DNA from: Candidatus Woesearchaeota archaeon
GTDB taxonomy: Archaea > Nanobdellota > Nanobdellia > Woesearchaeales > WAPY01
DNA length: 14,787 bases
Direction: 5' to 3'
Assembly: GCA_015520525.1 (NCBI GenBank)
Contig: WAPY01000094.1
Location: 1-14,787, forward strand
Shown: positions 1 to 6,421 of the stretch, piece by piece
How the letters are laid out: each line of letters begins with the position of its first letter
Numbering within the stretch: the first letter of the stretch is position 1
Notes under the pieces: model-generated
The model's input: the letters and a program-made list of their open reading frames with translations, nothing else
Told to the model about the DNA's origin: nothing
Databases searched by the model: none
Translations under genes and position numbers: made by a program

Positions 1-312
1 ATTTTTTGTTATTTTTGTTTTTATGTTTTAACGAATTCCTATTTGAGAGAGTTGGATTTTATTTTTAATCTTTGCCAGGAGTTTAAAGAAATGAGAGAAA
101 GCTGGAATTTATTATTGTTCCTTTGTTAGAAATTTTGGAGTGAAGAAACACATTTAAGTTACTTGGTGAGAAAAGCGATTCAAGGTCAAAGCTGTTATTA
201 TGTGTTGAGTAAAAGTCTTTCTGCGTTGTTCTGTATTGTTTAATTTATTAATCAAACTGACTGTGGGGCGCGCAAGAGTTATGAATCCCTTTTATTCAAG
301 AAACTCAGAAAA
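1..312. other. Gene-poor left edge
   Basis: I see no convincing gene here. The + strand frame starting at base 1 is open to a TAG at 127-129 and reopens to a TAA at 241-243, about 80 codons with one internal stop. It shows no recognisable motif, and the T-rich start lowers stop frequency. A small two-part stem (276-280/302-306 and 282-286/294-298, 7-nt loop) lies just past the stop of the minus-strand gene that ends at 313 and could mark its transcript end. A short GC-rich patch sits at 261-273. It could be a decayed gene fragment or a plain spacer. Confidence 0.4.
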
Positions 313-1113
313 TTAGATTTTTCTCTTTTTTGTTCTGCTATTCTTCTTTCTCAACTCTGCGTCTCTCAGCAATAACTCATCATACTTATTTATCATTTTA
401 TCAAGAAGATTTAAATAGGTTCTTACTGGTATTAAGTTGTTGTGATGCTCCTTTTTAATTGTCCTTACTAAATTCCAGCCCTTGTCTGAGATGTAATCTA
501 AGAATCCAATTATCCTCTCTTCTGTAACTTTCTCTTTATTTATCCTCTGCCACTCCTCATACACGCTTTTAAAATACCCTCTTAATTTCTTATACTCCTC
601 GTATTGAGAGTCTTTTAACTTATTATTCAAATTTAATCTGTTAAAAATATCAATTCCGACCTGAGAGTAATATAATAAGAATACATTTAGGAAGATTATT
701 CCTCCTTTCTTACTTTTGGATATGTTGCTTGAGTTTCTCTTGTATAATCTAAATGAGACTGCTTCAAGTTTAATAAGATTATCTAATTCATAATTTTCCT
801 TCTCCTTTTTGGAATTAGACCTTATTATATTAAGAGCGGTAGGTTCATTATCTAATTCATGATATAACCATCTAGCGGTTTCTTTTACTAGTTCAGATTG
901 CTTGTTCTCATCCTCCTGATGCTTGTTAAAATAATTCTCATTTAAAAAATGGGTGATTCTTTTGTGATCCTCAGCAATCATCTTGCTTGAATCATCTTTA
1001 CCTTTTAAGAGAAATTCATCCATCTTCCAAATCAAGTCAATTAATTCTCCTAAATCATCTTTCATAATATCACTGCAGACAGCGAAGAGATTCAATTTAT
1101 AAATTTTTTTCAT
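313..1113 (-). CDS. Hypothetical helical protein, 266 aa
   Basis: I do not recognise this protein. It is soluble, highly charged and Lys/Glu/Asn/Leu-rich, with predicted alpha-helix through most of its length. There is no signal peptide, no membrane segment and no cysteine pair. One hydrophobic stretch at about residues 138-150 is more likely a buried helix than a membrane span. The C-terminus is very basic (KKNSRTKKRKI), suggesting contact with nucleic acid, but that is only inference. The ATG at 1113 is the first in frame. No SD precedes it, but a weak TATA-like stretch on this strand at about 1138-1150 would give a nearly leaderless transcript. It is divergent from thpR across 70 bp. It looks like accessory or lineage-specific content. 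Confidence 0.6.
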   Translation of the reverse strand: MKKIYKLNLFAVCSDIMKDDLGELIDLIWKMDEFLLKGKDDSSKMIAEDHKRITHFLNENYFNKHQEDENKQSELVKETARWLYHELDNEPTALNIIRSNSKKEKENYELDNLIKLEAVSFRLYKRNSSNISKSKKGGIIFLNVFLLYYSQVGIDIFNRLNLNNKLKDSQYEEYKKLRGYFKSVYEEWQRINKEKVTEERIIGFLDYISDKGWNLVRTIKKEHHNNLIPVRTYLNLLDKMINKYDELLLRDAELRKKNSRTKKRKI

Positions 1114-1152
1114 TTTAAAGTGGCAGTTTTGTCTTGGGTGTTTATGCTAAAC

Positions 1153-1160
1153 TTTTTATA
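1153..1160 (+). promoter_or_regulatory. TATA box of thpR
   Basis: TTTTTATA is centred about 27 bp before the thpR ATG, so the transcript should start at or within a few bases of the start codon (leaderless). No SD precedes the ATG, which agrees. Confidence 0.6.
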
Positions 1161-1183
1161 ATCAGATAAATTCACTTGATGTT

Positions 1184-1711
1184 ATGAGAGTGTTTGTTGC
1201 TGTGGACATACCAAAGGATAAGATAAAACCTCTTGTTGAAGCTCAATCATCCCTTAAGTTTGGAAGATTCAAAATGGTTAAAGATTTTCACATAACCCTG
1301 CAATTTCTTGGAGACTTGAGCGAGGATAAAGTGAGAGATGTTGAGAAAAGACTGTCTCAAATAAGGTTCAAGAGGTTCTTTTTGACATTCGCAGAGCTGG
1401 GCGTTTTTCCAAGCAGGAAATTTATAAGAGTGATCTGGGCGGGCACTCATGGAGAAGCGATTTATGAATTGAAGCATTTAGTTAATGATGCTTTAAGTGA
1501 TTATCCTAATAAAACAGAAGGAACCTTTGTAAGCCACATAACATTAGCCAGAGTCTTGTCAGCTGAACACGACAAACTCTTAAACTTATTGAACAACATA
1601 GGAATTCCCGACGATGAGTTTGAAATAACATCCTTCAAATTGAAATCTTCAACCTTAACTCCGGAAGGACCTATTTATAAAGATTTGAAGGTTTATCCTT
1701 TAGAAGGATAA
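1184..1711 (+). CDS. thpR: RNA 2',3'-cyclic phosphodiesterase ThpR (2H superfamily)
   Basis: This is a 2H phosphoesterase of the LigT/ThpR type that opens 2',3'-cyclic phosphate ends of RNA. In archaea it is linked to processing or repair of tRNA-like RNA. The two diagnostic HxTx motifs are present: HITLQF with H36/T38 and HITLAR with H118/T120, spaced as expected for the two-lobed fold. The N-terminal MRVFVAVDIP is the typical first strand, so the ATG at 1184 is well supported, and 175 aa is a normal family length. It appears monocistronic, with its own TATA box and a hairpin plus T-tract at its end. The stop is only 9 bp from the stop of the convergent membrane glycosyltransferase. Family assignment is secure; the physiological substrate is unknown. 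Confidence 0.95.
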   Translation: MRVFVAVDIPKDKIKPLVEAQSSLKFGRFKMVKDFHITLQFLGDLSEDKVRDVEKRLSQIRFKRFFLTFAELGVFPSRKFIRVIWAGTHGEAIYELKHLVNDALSDYPNKTEGTFVSHITLARVLSAEHDKLLNLLNNIGIPDDEFEITSFKLKSSTLTPEGPIYKDLKVYPLEG

Positions 1712-1732
1712 GCTTTTCTTTTATTTATTTTT
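1687..1732 (+). terminator. Hairpin plus T-tract terminator of thpR
   Basis: A perfect 8-bp inverted repeat (TTATCCTT 1693-1700, AAGGATAA 1704-1711) with a TAG loop covers the last codons and stop of thpR. It extends outward with A-U and G-U pairs to 1687/1717, giving about 14 bp in all. A T-rich run to 1732 follows. The layout resembles a bacterial intrinsic terminator, whereas archaea usually rely on U-tracts alone. Confidence 0.6.
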
Positions 1733-3184
1733 ATAAACAATATAACTGCAGTTGTTCCCGAAACTCTCTGTTCTGAAGAGTATCGTGTAATTTGAAAGAG
1801 CATTCATTAACTCTTTCTTCTTCTCAAGGCAGTTGTTATCATAGCATTTTAATTGACAAGAATTTAAAACTATAAAGCCTCCTTTTCCATTATAAATATG
1901 GAGAATCTTAACGCTTAATGATGGGAAAACGATTGAAACTATCTTGTCATTCGTGTAATAAGAAAAAGAAACATCATTTGTTAAGAGGACTGCGTTATTA
2001 TTCATCTTGTTTAATCTTGCCGTTAAATTTTCTCTTATTGCATTTAGTTCATGATTATAAGTTATATCCGTTTTGTAAGCTTTGAATCTGCTGTTGTAAA
2101 TGTAAGAACGAACTTGAGATGAACCTGTAATGACAATAACAACTAATAAGAATACAGATGCAATAAGCCTTGCTTTTTTTCTATCTATTCCTCTAAGAAC
2201 TTTTAAAAACTTCTCAAAAAGATAATATAATCCATAACATGATAATATAGACAGAAAAGGAATAAAGGACAGAGCATACCTTACCTCTTTATGAGGAGTA
2301 TGAGTGAAGTAAGCGAATGGAAGAAGAAATGAAATCGCGATTAATAAGAGGAAGAACACCTCTTTCTTCTTCAGCAGTTTGTGATTAAAGATTTGGATTA
2401 TTAAAAGAATAAATGGAACAACAGCAAATATGAAAAGCCAGTCTGTTTTCAAAACATTTACAGCATAAAAGAACAAGTCCTTGTTTGCTTTAGCTATGGA
2501 GACAGTATACACTGCGTTCTGGAAAGGATAAAATAAATGATGGTTGTATCTGAAATAATTAAAGATGAAGTAGGGAACAAGAGTAACTATGAATGCGAAA
2601 TTTATCTTTAAGAGATTAAGGATTTTCACATTTCTCTTGGAAAACAAGAGTTCTTGAAGGAGAATAGGAATTAACACTATTCCGAAAGGGAAGCGGGTTA
2701 AAAAAGTTAAGCCAATGAAGAATCCTGATAACAAATATTTCTTTTTTAAATAAACATAAATGGAAAGCATCATTAAGAAGGTAGCTAGTGATTCTGTTAA
2801 TGCAAGCGAATTGAAGAAGAGAACAACATAATTTATTAAAAATAATGCAGTAGAGAGTAATGCGTATTCCTTTCTTATAAACCTTGATGATATCTTATAA
2901 ATTATTAACGCGCTTAAAATATCAAGAAAGAAATTCATGACAATCCCGAAGATTCTCGGATTTAATCCAAACTTCCAGAAGAAACCCAAAATCATAGGGA
3001 ATAGAGGAGGCCTCAATGCATCAAGAAGACCAATTTTTCCAAATGAAAAAAACCACTTTGCCATTCCTATGTAAATCGCTTCATCATACCATAAGGCTCT
3101 TCTTAAGGATACAAGTCCAAAGAACAAAACAGCAAACACAAAAATAATTGACCAAAACAACAGTTTGATAGTTTTATTTTTCAT
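1721..3184 (-). CDS. Membrane glycosyltransferase, PMT/ArnT-like (GT39/GT83 type)
   Basis: A polytopic GT-C glycosyltransferase that transfers a sugar from a polyprenyl-phosphate donor on the outer face of the membrane. The evidence is an N-terminal transmembrane helix followed at once by the acidic motif WYDEAIY (D34, E35), the RPPLFP motif (58-63), a second loop containing ALTESLATF, and about ten further hydrophobic helices to roughly residue 355. A soluble domain of about 130 residues follows. That tail holds C443, C447, C452 and C479, positions suited to disulfides outside the cell. Length (487 aa) is normal. It is the last gene of a three-gene operon and overlaps the upstream thioredoxin-fold gene by 11 bp. 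Acceptor (protein, lipid or S-layer glycan) cannot be told from sequence. Confidence 0.8.
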   Translation of the reverse strand: MKNKTIKLLFWSIIFVFAVLFFGLVSLRRALWYDEAIYIGMAKWFFSFGKIGLLDALRPPLFPMILGFFWKFGLNPRIFGIVMNFFLDILSALIIYKISSRFIRKEYALLSTALFLINYVVLFFNSLALTESLATFLMMLSIYVYLKKKYLLSGFFIGLTFLTRFPFGIVLIPILLQELLFSKRNVKILNLLKINFAFIVTLVPYFIFNYFRYNHHLFYPFQNAVYTVSIAKANKDLFFYAVNVLKTDWLFIFAVVPFILLIIQIFNHKLLKKKEVFFLLLIAISFLLPFAYFTHTPHKEVRYALSFIPFLSILSCYGLYYLFEKFLKVLRGIDRKKARLIASVFLLVVIVITGSSQVRSYIYNSRFKAYKTDITYNHELNAIRENLTARLNKMNNNAVLLTNDVSFSYYTNDKIVSIVFPSLSVKILHIYNGKGGFIVLNSCQLKCYDNNCLEKKKELMNALSNYTILFRTESFGNNCSYIVYKNK

Positions 3185-3881
3185 CTTTACTATTCAAAGA
3201 ATTTGCTTCTTGAAAATCTTTTTTGAGAATGCCTGCAAGTTCCTCCTTGCCCACAACACCTTTATATGTAACTCCATTTACAATAATACTCGGATAAGAG
3301 GTAACATTAAACTGGTTCTTAATAGCTTTAACTATAGACAAATCTTTGCCGTAGTCCATATTTATGGGGAAAACCAGCAGGTTGTTTCCATAAATCTTTT
3401 TGAAATAGCTCAATATTACACCCTGATTTGGGCATATTGTACATTTTGAGTCATAAAAATAAAGTATAGTTGTTGTGTTCAGCCTGCACTGCTTCTTAGC
3501 AGTCTTAACTAAGAACCAATATCTTATGTTGTCAAGAATGTACTTCTTTTGTATTCTATCATAATCTTCTTTATTTATCCTGTTGTTCTGAGAGTAATCC
3601 TCCACTTCTGCAAGTGAGTCTGACAGGTCCCCAACCGCCCTTTCAATGACCGCCTGATAAGCAGAGCAAACATCAGACGAATTCTCAGATTTCAAAGTGT
3701 TTATGTATGAAGATTGGAGCTGTAAGTCCTCAAAATTAATCTCCTGCTGAGCGTTCAAGTTCTCAACATAGCTCACCCTCATGTTGTCAATTATAATGCC
3801 TAACGATATGCCTAAAAAGAATATGAGAAGAGTTATAAATGCGGACAGCAGATATCTTTTAGGATATGAACTTCTCTTCAT
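3174..3881 (-). CDS. Membrane-anchored thioredoxin-fold protein with CxxC
   Basis: A single N-terminal membrane anchor (about residues 11-31, after basic KRSSYPKR) is followed by a helical region (about 40-130, with C72 and C132) and a C-terminal thioredoxin-like domain (about 136-225). The redox motif is C147-T-I-C150 within YFYDSKCTICPNQG, and the cis-proline loop is TSYPSIIVNG with P197, so the domain should be redox active. The anchor and charge pattern put it on the outer side of the membrane. It lies 3 bp after the GT2 gene and overlaps the start of the membrane glycosyltransferase. The context suggests it shuffles disulfides in a surface-glycosylation enzyme or its protein substrates; the cysteine-bearing tail of the next gene is a candidate partner. 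No exact family name can be given. Confidence 0.75.
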   Translation of the reverse strand: MKRSSYPKRYLLSAFITLLIFFLGISLGIIIDNMRVSYVENLNAQQEINFEDLQLQSSYINTLKSENSSDVCSAYQAVIERAVGDLSDSLAEVEDYSQNNRINKEDYDRIQKKYILDNIRYWFLVKTAKKQCRLNTTTILYFYDSKCTICPNQGVILSYFKKIYGNNLLVFPINMDYGKDLSIVKAIKNQFNVTSYPSIIVNGVTYKGVVGKEELAGILKKDFQEANSLNSKDEK

Positions 3882-3884
3882 AAT

Positions 3885-5156
3885 TTACCATCTTCTCTTT
3901 TTATTTAAAATTGTTTCGGTGAGCGCCACAGTGACAATAACACTCTGCAATAAATAATACAGAAGGATGTAAGGTATCAGCATTAAAATTCTTCCAAGCT
4001 TCCAACCCTCCTTCGTGTATTTAAATGCATAAATTACTGTTATTATTGCGAGAGCTGAGAATGTGAAGACGAAGAAGAAGGTTAGGAAATCAAAGTTCAA
4101 CCATGTAAAATTATGGAAGAGTCCATTCTTCAAAGCGTCTTTTATATAAGTCATGAAGTCCCAATTGACCAAGTATAAATCATGTATGCTTCTAAATAAG
4201 GGTTTTATATAAAAGAAAAAAGCGAACACTAAAGCGAGAATACCCATCAAATAACCAACCGCGATTAATGGCATTTGCATTATCCCGAAGTTTCCATACT
4301 TTGGATTCAACAATAGCCGTCTGTACTTAAGCCAAGTCTCAATTCCGCCGCGGTTCCACCTTCTCCTCTGCTTGAAAAAAGCTCTCCCATTGCTGGGCGT
4401 TGATGTGAAGACCCAAGCGTCCGGACATTGTTTTATCGTGTAAAAATTCTTCTGAAGCCTGTATGCGATTTCCTGGTCCTCTGTTAAGCTCTGCTCATCA
4501 AATCCCCCTATCTTTTTAACAACCTTCGTTTTATAAACACTGAAAGGGCCGGGAGTAACATAAGCTGAATCCAACTCAGATAATAGTCTATTTAACAGTA
4601 TTGCCGTGTTGTATTCTATGTCCTGAATTTTCTGTAAGGCTGTTTTTGGATTGTAGACCTTCATTGCTGGAACAACCGCTGCGACTTTGCTACTTGAACG
4701 CTTGAATATTGAAATCATCTTTTTCAAAGTTTCCCTGTCGACGAAAGAATCAGCATCCAAACATGCGAAGTATTCTGAATCAACCGTTTCTAAAGCCTTG
4801 TTTATGGCTCTAGCCTTTCCGCCATTCTCCAAGTTTATAACCCTTAGATTATCATACTTTTTCGCCAGCCTCTCCGCTATCTGCTTAGTTTTATCTTTAG
4901 AGCCGTCATTGATTATGATAACACTCAACTTGTCCTTTGGGTAGTCCAAGCTTAAGGCTGATAAAGCGCAAGCTTCTATGGTTTTTTCCTCATTATACGC
5001 AGGTATTAAAACAGAGACTGAAGGCCAGTTCTTGATCTTCTTCAACTTAGGCTCTTTGGTAATATCAGTGTTTAGAAGAGTTATCAGCCAGAATATTAAA
5101 GAGTATAAACCAACCAAGTAAGTTCCCCATAAAAGCACAGTCAACAAAGTATTCAT
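3885..5156 (-). CDS. Processive-type family 2 glycosyltransferase, membrane bound
   Basis: A GT2 enzyme of the cellulose/hyaluronan/PgaC-like type. An N-terminal transmembrane helix (about 5-28) is followed by the GT-A domain: VLIPAYNEE (49-57), D84 in NDGSKD, the metal-binding D134/D136 in LDADS, TEDQE (225-229) carrying the catalytic-base Asp, and QRRRW (263-267). C-terminal hydrophobic segments (about residues 295-320, 360-385 and 395-415) anchor it. The Q-x-x-R-W motif is typical of processive enzymes but also occurs in non-processive membrane GT2s. It uses a nucleotide sugar in the cytoplasm to build a glycan or a polyprenyl-linked sugar. First gene of the three-gene operon; its ATG lies about 25 bp from a TATA box, so it is leaderless. 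Confidence 0.85.
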   Translation of the reverse strand: MNTLLTVLLWGTYLVGLYSLIFWLITLLNTDITKEPKLKKIKNWPSVSVLIPAYNEEKTIEACALSALSLDYPKDKLSVIIINDGSKDKTKQIAERLAKKYDNLRVINLENGGKARAINKALETVDSEYFACLDADSFVDRETLKKMISIFKRSSSKVAAVVPAMKVYNPKTALQKIQDIEYNTAILLNRLLSELDSAYVTPGPFSVYKTKVVKKIGGFDEQSLTEDQEIAYRLQKNFYTIKQCPDAWVFTSTPSNGRAFFKQRRRWNRGGIETWLKYRRLLLNPKYGNFGIMQMPLIAVGYLMGILALVFAFFFYIKPLFRSIHDLYLVNWDFMTYIKDALKNGLFHNFTWLNFDFLTFFFVFTFSALAIITVIYAFKYTKEGWKLGRILMLIPYILLYYLLQSVIVTVALTETILNKKRRW

Positions 5157-5177
5157 GGTTCAAAGCTTTATTCCTTT

Positions 5178-5185
5178 ATTTATAT
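5178..5185 (-). promoter_or_regulatory. TATA box of the glycosylation operon
   Basis: ATATAAAT on the minus strand is centred about 25 bp before the GT2 ATG at 5156, predicting a leaderless transcript for the three-gene unit. It is back to back with the rps2 promoter. Confidence 0.6.
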
Positions 5186-5216
5186 GTTTTACTTAATTAT
5201 CCCTTAATTTAGTTAA

Positions 5217-5225
5217 TTTTATAAA
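5217..5225 (+). promoter_or_regulatory. TATA box of rps2
   Basis: TTTTATAAA lies about 29 bp before base 5251. It predicts a start near 5246-5251, that is, exactly at the base of the leader stem, giving a leader of about 85-90 nt. Confidence 0.6.
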
Positions 5226-5250
5226 TGGGAGTTGAGTCCCAATTATCAAT

Positions 5251-5318
5251 ACCAAAAATCCCCGTGGGGATGTTCTCGCTGAGGTGATAAAAACGCGAGG
5301 TCTTCTCGGCTTTTTGGT
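5251..5318 (+). promoter_or_regulatory. Structured RNA leader of rps2
   Basis: Read as RNA, this stretch folds into a three-way junction. An outer stem pairs ACCAAAA 5251-5257 with TTTTGGT 5312-5318. A hairpin pairs 5258-5262 with 5267-5271 (loop CGTG). A six-bp stem pairs GCTGAG 5278-5283 with CTCGGC 5305-5310 and closes a 21-nt loop. The loop holds GTGATAAAAAC and GCGAGGT (5295-5301). A competing helix, CTCGC 5275-5279 with GCGAG 5295-5299, cannot form at the same time as the six-bp stem. A perfect SD-like GAGGTGAT (5281-5288) is embedded, but no ATG follows it at working distance. The real SD (AGGTGGT, about 5324-5330) is just outside. A related stem-loop precedes rps13. Pairing was judged by eye, not by energy calculation. 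Confidence 0.55.
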
Positions 5319-5335
5319 TGTTAAGGTGGTAAAAA

Positions 5336-5935
5336 ATGGATGAAGAATGGTTAGTTCCGCAGGATGTATATCTGAAGTCGGGAATACACATAGGCACAAA
5401 GTTCAAAACAAAGTATATGGCGCCTTTCATATACAAGATAAGGCCGGACGGTCTTGCAATACTTAACTTGCAGAAGATAAACGAAAGGTTGAAAATCGCG
5501 GCAAAAATGCTTGCAAGATACGACCCTAAGGATGTAATAATCGCGTGCAAGAGGGAGAACGGCTGGAAGCCTGCCGCCATGTTCGGCAAAGTCACGGGAG
5601 TAAGAACCTTCGTCGGCAGGTATCCTCCTGGAGCGCTGACGAATCCGCAGTTGAAGACTTACACAGAAGCGAAATTAATAATGATAATTGACCCTTGGCC
5701 TGACAAGAACATAATGCTTGACGCCTTAAATGTTGGAATACCAGTTATGGCTCTGTGCGACAGCAACAACCAAACGAACAACATAGACTTTGTTATACCC
5801 TGCAACAACAAAGGAGCCAAGAGTTTAGGATTAATCTTCTACATACTAGCTAGAGAATACATGAAGAACAAAGGATTGATAAAAAGCGACGACGAATTCA
5901 AGTATAAGGTTGAAGATTTTACAGCGGAAGATTAA
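5336..5935 (+). CDS. rps2: 30S ribosomal protein uS2
   Basis: Archaeal uS2, the small-subunit protein at the head-body junction. Family segments are clear: SGIHIGTKFKTKYM near the N-terminus (archaeal/eukaryotic S2/SA type), VGRYPPGALTNP in the middle (about 92-103), LIMIIDPWPDK, and GIPVMALCDSNN toward the C-terminus. At 199 aa it is a normal archaeal length and appears complete. The ATG at 5336 follows the SD AGGTGGT. In many euryarchaea rps2 lies downstream of rpoN-rpoK-eno; here it stands alone, several kilobases away from rpoN, and is divergent from the glycosylation operon. Its leader shares an RNA element with the rps13 leader. Confidence 0.97.
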   Translation: MDEEWLVPQDVYLKSGIHIGTKFKTKYMAPFIYKIRPDGLAILNLQKINERLKIAAKMLARYDPKDVIIACKRENGWKPAAMFGKVTGVRTFVGRYPPGALTNPQLKTYTEAKLIMIIDPWPDKNIMLDALNVGIPVMALCDSNNQTNNIDFVIPCNNKGAKSLGLIFYILAREYMKNKGLIKSDDEFKYKVEDFTAED

Positions 5936-5965
5936 TTGACTCTGAATGAACCAGCTGATATTGAA

Positions 5966-5990
5966 TTTTTTAAATACTTTTTATTTTTTT
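5966..5990 (+). terminator. T-tracts after rps2
   Basis: Three T-runs (5966-5971, 5978-5982, 5984-5990) lie about 30 bp after the rps2 stop and overlap the end of the convergent gene. Such U-tracts are the usual archaeal termination signal. Confidence 0.5.
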
Positions 5991-6416
5991 CCTGACTGTT
6001 CTCAACGATTCTTTCAAAGAATTCTCTGAGGGAAAATAAAACAAGTGCGTGGAATCTTTAGTGTCCGTGGCTCCGAACTTCTTAACAATTATGTTCGCCT
6101 TTCCTGATTTAACTTCGTCCTCAAATATTTTAGCAATCTTTGATTCCAACCTCCTCCTGCTTGGATAAACAAAAGCTCTGAGGAGACTTGCGTTCTCGAG
6201 AAAATAATCAATGTGCCATTTTAATTTCTTATTATCCCTGAAATGACGGGCAACTCTCTGCTTCAAATTCTTCATTGCAGAACCAACATAAACATAATAT
6301 CCCTTTGGGAAGTTAAACTCCCCAAGCTTTCCAACCCCCATGCGAACATCCTTATCCAAGCTCATAATTAAACAGTATGCTCCTGTATTTGGAATCTTCT
6401 TTTCTCTTTCAGCCAT
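5970..6416 (-). CDS. DUF123 / Uri-type GIY-YIG-like protein (COG1833)
   Basis: A small archaeal protein of the DUF123 family, distantly related to GIY-YIG nucleases. Supporting segments are GAYCLIMSL, VGKLGEFNFPKGYYVYVGSA (about 28-47, the GIY-YIG-like part), LKQRVARHFR, KLKWHIDYFL (about 64-73), and the terminal THLFYF. Length (148 aa) is typical. From memory of the family, members usually carry a Cys cluster just before HLFY; here that stretch reads FGATDTKDSTHLFYF with no cysteine, so a metal or redox site may have been lost. Last gene of the radB-alaX operon, 5 bp after alaX; the SD-like AAGGAG overlaps the end of alaX. Biochemical role is unknown. Confidence 0.8.
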   Translation of the reverse strand: MAEREKKIPNTGAYCLIMSLDKDVRMGVGKLGEFNFPKGYYVYVGSAMKNLKQRVARHFRDNKKLKWHIDYFLENASLLRAFVYPSRRRLESKIAKIFEDEVKSGKANIIVKKFGATDTKDSTHLFYFPSENSLKESLRTVRKKIKSI

Positions 6417-6421
6417 CCTGC

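Noticed and set aside
4687..4944. Plus-strand open frame inside the GT2 gene
   Set aside because: It is antisense to the conserved NDG and DAD motifs of the glycosyltransferase; no start signals.
5271..5310. C/D-box guide RNA in the rps2 leader
   Set aside because: CTGA and GTGATAA are present but overlap in the wrong order and leave no guide spacer.
5193..5595. Minus-strand open frames over the rps2 leader and N-terminus
   Set aside because: They are shadows of rps2 and of the GC-rich leader, with no family motif and no fit to a promoter.
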